Origin: Clostridium_S neuense
Lineage (GTDB): Bacteria > Bacillota > Clostridia > Clostridiales > Clostridiaceae
Assembly: GCF_045310695.1 (NCBI RefSeq)
Contig: NZ_JBJIAA010000003.1
Span: forward strand, 124,001-188,000
DNA: 64,000 nucleotides
Reading direction: 5' to 3'
This document shows, piece after piece, positions 60,731 to 64,000 of this stretch (position 1 is its first letter; each line of letters starts with the position of its first letter). The position numbers were made by a program, and so were the translations under genes. The notes below the pieces were generated by a model. The model ran no database searches and was not told the origin of the DNA. It saw only the letters and a list, made by a program, of their open reading frames with translations.

Positions 60731-61758
60731 TTAGCTTCACAATATTTAAGGAGTAAGTCTAAAGTTGCTTCTATTCCATCCATATGAGTTCTTTCATATC
60801 CATGAGAAGCAAAAACTCCAGTTCCAATAAGCGCTGTTTTTATATCCCATCCTGCACGTAGAGCTGCAGAAGCATCAGAACCATAGTGGGGATAAGTGTC
60901 TATTTTATAAGATATATCGTTAGAACGGCAAAGTTCAACAAGCTTTTTTCTAAAAGAGTAATCATAAGGACCGGACGAATCCTTAGCACATATGCACACA
61001 CTGTATTCAGAAGAATTCTGTCCTGTTCCAGGAGCACCCATATCTACTGAAAGAAATTCTTTTGTATTAGGTGGAATATAGGATGCACCGTGACCTACTT
61101 CTTCATAATTACTAAAATAAAAATTAGTAGTGTAAGGTAAAGTTATATTATTTTCTTTTATGTATTTTATTGCATATAGTAATATTGCTGCACTTGCCTT
61201 GTCATCAAGATGCCTGCTTTTTACAAATCCACTTTCAGTAAAACGCGTTCTTGAATCAAGGCATATAAAATCTCCAACATCAATTCCTAGTTTTAAAACA
61301 TCTTCCTTAGATGAAATCTTTTCATCTATAACAACTTCCATATTTTTAGGTTCTCTTTTTAAAGCTTTAGGATCATCGTATATATGAACAGAAGGTTCTA
61401 TTGTTTGAATTGTTCCAGAGAAACTTTTGCCATCAATAGTTTCTATTGTGCAGTTTTCACCCTCAATGGAACTCATCATGTATCCTCCAAGTGGAGTGAT
61501 AGCTAAAGTTCCTTTTTCTTTTATTTCTTTTACCATTGCTCCCAAAGTATCAATATGAGCTGAAATAGTCCTCTCATATTCAGTGTTTTCTCCAGGTAAG
61601 GTTATTATTAATGCACCTTTATTTGTAGTATCAAAGCTTATGTCAATAATATGTAATTCTTCACTTACATAATCAATTAAATTTTCTGTGTATCCAGTTG
61701 GACTTGCAATTTCAAGTATATTTTTTAGATAGTATTTTAATTTATCAAGATTATACAT
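60727..61758 (-). CDS. M42 family metallopeptidase
   Basis: A 343-residue di-zinc aminopeptidase of the glutamyl aminopeptidase/endoglucanase type. Metal ligands appear in AHIDTLGAMV (His, Asp), RHLDDKASAA (Asp), YEEVGHGA (catalytic Glu pair), VDMGAPG (Asp) and ERTHMDG (His). Members form large dodecamers that clip peptides from proteasome-like degradation. The ATG at 61758 follows AGGAG. Its last codons coincide with the edge of a foldback repeat. Confidence 0.9.
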   Translation of the reverse strand: MYNLDKLKYYLKNILEIASPTGYTENLIDYVSEELHIIDISFDTTNKGALIITLPGENTEYERTISAHIDTLGAMVKEIKEKGTLAITPLGGYMMSSIEGENCTIETIDGKSFSGTIQTIEPSVHIYDDPKALKREPKNMEVVIDEKISSKEDVLKLGIDVGDFICLDSRTRFTESGFVKSRHLDDKASAAILLYAIKYIKENNITLPYTTNFYFSNYEEVGHGASYIPPNTKEFLSVDMGAPGTGQNSSEYSVCICAKDSSGPYDYSFRKKLVELCRSNDISYKIDTYPHYGSDASAALRAGWDIKTALIGTGVFASHGYERTHMDGIEATLDLLLKYCEAK

Positions 61759-61961
61759 TTTATATCAGCTCCTTATAATTATTTTAACATAATATAAAAA
61801 TAATTTTCAAATTAAATACATATTTAGTTACTTGTTTTTATGCTATAATTTTAAAATGTAGATATATTATAAAAAATAACAAAATTGATACTTAAAATAC
61901 AGTTTGTTAGTATTAATTTGTTATTATTCTTAAACAAAATATTAGGATTAAAGGTGTTTAT

Positions 61962-62906
61962 ATGGACAATAAAAATAAATTAATAGATAGTATCATGGAG
62001 AATTGTAAAAAAGCAGTTGTAGGAAAAGACAATGAAATAAGAAATATACTCATGGGTATAATTGCGGGTGGAAATGTTTTGATAGAGGACGTGCCTGGAG
62101 TTGGAAAGACTACTATTGTAAAGGCGATTGTAAAATCTTTTGACTTGAGCTACAAGAGAATACAATTTACACCAGATATAATGCCATCAGATGTGACAGG
62201 AGTTTCAATATATAACCAAAAGAATATGGAATTTGAATTTAAAAAGGGACCTGTATTTTGTAATATTCTTCTGGCAGATGAGATAAATAGAACTTCCCCC
62301 AAAACTCAATCGGCTTTACTTCAGGCAATGGAAGAGGGACAAGTTTCTGATGGCAATGTAACCTATGATATAGAAGAACCCTTTTGTGTATTGGCTACTG
62401 AAAATCCAATAGAACAGGATGGAACCTTTGAATTGCCAGAGGCACAGTTAGACAGATTTGTAATAAAAGTAAATATAGGATATCCAGTAAAGGAGCATGA
62501 GATGAAAATATTAAAATTATACAAAGAAAGTAAGCCAATTGAAGAGCTTAGACCTATGGCATCTAAAAATGATATAATTTATCTTCAGGAAATGGTTAAA
62601 AAGGTGAATATAAAGGATGAACTTATATCTTATATTTTAGATATAGTTGAGAAAACAAGGAACAATGAAAATGTAAGCTTGGGAGTAAGTACGAGGGGAG
62701 CTCTAGCAATCCTAAGAATAGCTCAAGCGTCCGCATTTATGGATGGAAGAGATTATGTCATACCAGAAGATATAAGAAAAAATGTTTATATGGTTCTTTG
62801 TCATAGAATAAAATTATCTTATAATGCTAATATCAATAATTTAACTCCCAAAAATATTATAGAAGACATAATAAATTCAACATATGTACCAAGGATTTTT
62901 AAGTAA
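61962..62906 (+). CDS. moxR: MoxR family AAA ATPase
   Basis: A 314-residue chaperone-like ATPase. Walker A is EDVPGVGKTT near residue 40, Walker B is LLADEINR near 105, and ATENPIEQDGTFELPEAQLDRF (sensor 1/arginine region) is diagnostic. Such proteins act with DUF58/VWA partners to assemble or activate enzymes. The downstream DUF58 gene starts within its stop codon (TAATG), giving the usual pair. The ATG follows AAAGGTG. Confidence 0.92.
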   Translation: MDNKNKLIDSIMENCKKAVVGKDNEIRNILMGIIAGGNVLIEDVPGVGKTTIVKAIVKSFDLSYKRIQFTPDIMPSDVTGVSIYNQKNMEFEFKKGPVFCNILLADEINRTSPKTQSALLQAMEEGQVSDGNVTYDIEEPFCVLATENPIEQDGTFELPEAQLDRFVIKVNIGYPVKEHEMKILKLYKESKPIEELRPMASKNDIIYLQEMVKKVNIKDELISYILDIVEKTRNNENVSLGVSTRGALAILRIAQASAFMDGRDYVIPEDIRKNVYMVLCHRIKLSYNANINNLTPKNIIEDIINSTYVPRIFK

Positions 62907-64000
62907 TGAAAGTAAATAAGCTATATATAGCTTTTGCAATAATTATTTCTTTTTTATATTTTATAGAAGGAGAAATTATTTTAAATTTGGCATTTTATTG
63001 TGTGATTTTATGTTTGGTTATAGGTTTGATTTCATTAATATTTTTTTATTTTGGATTGAATATGGAATTAGAGTTTAATCAGGTTAATTATAACACTTCC
63101 TATAAGTATGAGTTTTATTTAAAGTTAAAAAATAGTCTCTACTTCTTCATTCCATATGTAGGCGTAAGTTATATAAGTAGAGATAAATTAATACACAAAG
63201 TACTTCATATGAATTTTAGTGAAACAAAAAAAATTAAAAACAAAATTGTTTTTCAATACAGAGGTGTATATGATTTTAGCAAATTTAGACTGGAAGTAAA
63301 AGATATTATGTTTATATTTACAAAATATAAGAGGTTAAAGAACAATCCAATAATAAGAGTTTATCCTAGAGTATGGAGTATAAAAGAACAGGAAATAAAT
63401 AAATTGAATTATATTTTTAGGAAAAGCGTAAACAAATATTTAATTGAAAATGACTATTTAAATGTAAAGGATATAAGAAAATATAACTATAATGATAGTT
63501 ATAAAAAAATACATTGGAAAGCAACATCAAAAACAGGACAGTTATATGTAAAGAATTATGAAAACTTTGACAAAGGAAAAATGAAAATTTTTGTAGATAT
63601 GAATGAAGAAATACTGAATAAGGGAAAGGATATTGAAGAAAGTTATATAGAATATGTTGTATCAATATTAAATTATATAATGGATGATCATATTGAATTT
63701 GAGGTTCATTTTGCTAATGATATAGAAAAAATAATTTTTTCTAATGGTAAGGCTTCATTTGATGATATTATGGAATATTTAGTTGATAATAGTTGTGTTG
63801 CAAGACAAAAGCTATTTGATAGTATAGCAGCAATTAAAAGTTTATCTAAAAAAGATTTCTTTTGTATTATTGTATTTGAAATGAATGAAAGTGTAATTGA
63901 TAAGATTATCCAATTAAAAAGGAATGGAACTGAATGTAGTGTGTTTTACTTTAAAGAAAATTTTGAAAAAAAATCTGATGGCAAGTATTTGGATGCATTG
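62906..64000 (+). CDS. DUF58 family protein (incomplete at window end)
   Basis: Open from ATG 62906 to the last base (about 365 residues visible). Two membrane helices (about 5-22 and 24-52) are followed by a soluble part that contains the DUF58 motif IRKYNYNDSYKKIHWKATSK and then FVDMNEE, a VWA-like metal-site region. It overlaps the moxR stop by one base. A transglutaminase-like gene often follows in this arrangement but would lie outside. Confidence 0.88.
   Translation, partial: MKVNKLYIAFAIIISFLYFIEGEIILNLAFYCVILCLVIGLISLIFFYFGLNMELEFNQVNYNTSYKYEFYLKLKNSLYFFIPYVGVSYISRDKLIHKVLHMNFSETKKIKNKIVFQYRGVYDFSKFRLEVKDIMFIFTKYKRLKNNPIIRVYPRVWSIKEQEINKLNYIFRKSVNKYLIENDYLNVKDIRKYNYNDSYKKIHWKATSKTGQLYVKNYENFDKGKMKIFVDMNEEILNKGKDIEESYIEYVVSILNYIMDDHIEFEVHFANDIEKIIFSNGKASFDDIMEYLVDNSCVARQKLFDSIAAIKSLSKKDFFCIIVFEMNESVIDKIIQLKRNGTECSVFYFKENFEKKSDGKYLDAL

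Overview
The window reads as a piece of a low-GC, spore-forming Clostridium (sensu stricto) chromosome. Support: very AT-rich DNA with many TTG/GTG starts behind strong Shine-Dalgarno sites, three T-box leaders, a gerK germination cluster (gerKB divergent from gerKA-gerKC), the cortex hydrolase SleB, DUF421-DUF4363 and DUF5685-DnaJ gene pairs, iron-sulfur serine dehydratase, and an Nramp-related magnesium transporter of the type described in C. acetobutylicum. A relative of C. acetobutylicum is my best guess, but that is inference. There is no prophage, CRISPR array or IS transposase. Most of the window is housekeeping sequence, with several families of non-coding foldback repeats between genes.

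Layout. 0-2 kb: a partial PocR-domain protein, then a small tyrosine recombinase flanked by inverted, dyad-symmetric sites (candidate invertible segment), and an exonuclease. 2-10 kb: T-box-metG, csp, mntH, then a BusR-like c-di-AMP-type repressor beside an osmolyte ABC transporter whose leader carries two identical bipartite operators. 10-19 kb: HAD phosphatase, prfC, PAP2 protein, ECF S-component, GAF-GGDEF protein, tyrS, plus many foldback repeats. 19-29 kb: FliK-like and FlhB-C-like genes, phosphoesterase, soluble MCP, relQ and the gerK cluster. 29-38 kb: T-box-leuS, tRNA-Gln, a DnaJ protein with a Cys-rich tail, DUF5685, CYTH, nucleoid-associated protein, a 93-bp tandem repeat array, BFD-like protein, DUF4363-DUF421. 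38-50 kb: nucleoside kinase with sdaAB-sdaAA, pssA, TVP38, CBS protein, lipid kinase, ygiQ, and amtB-glnK. 50-57 kb: a structured leader with a basic 36-codon ORF, a PRC-MgtE_N-CBS protein, an Nramp-related Mg transporter, sleB, Cys T-box-cysE, a second 93-bp array broken by an assembly gap, plsC, nth. 57-64 kb: an operon tetR / FMN-binding protein / apbE / four-helix membrane protein with paired His, then an M42 peptidase and a moxR-DUF58 pair cut by the window end.

The loci most worth attention are the recombinase flanked by inverted sites, the compact flavinylation plus candidate di-heme cytochrome operon, the BusR operator pair, the uncharacterised leader upstream of the Mg transport genes, and the repeat families. 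Genes cooperate in recognisable modules: amino-acid sensing of aminoacylation (metG, leuS, cysE), osmotic control (BusR with its ABC transporter), Mg uptake (MgtE_N-CBS with the Nramp-related protein), ammonium uptake (AmtB with PII), serine catabolism (SdaAB/AA) and spore germination (GerK, SleB).
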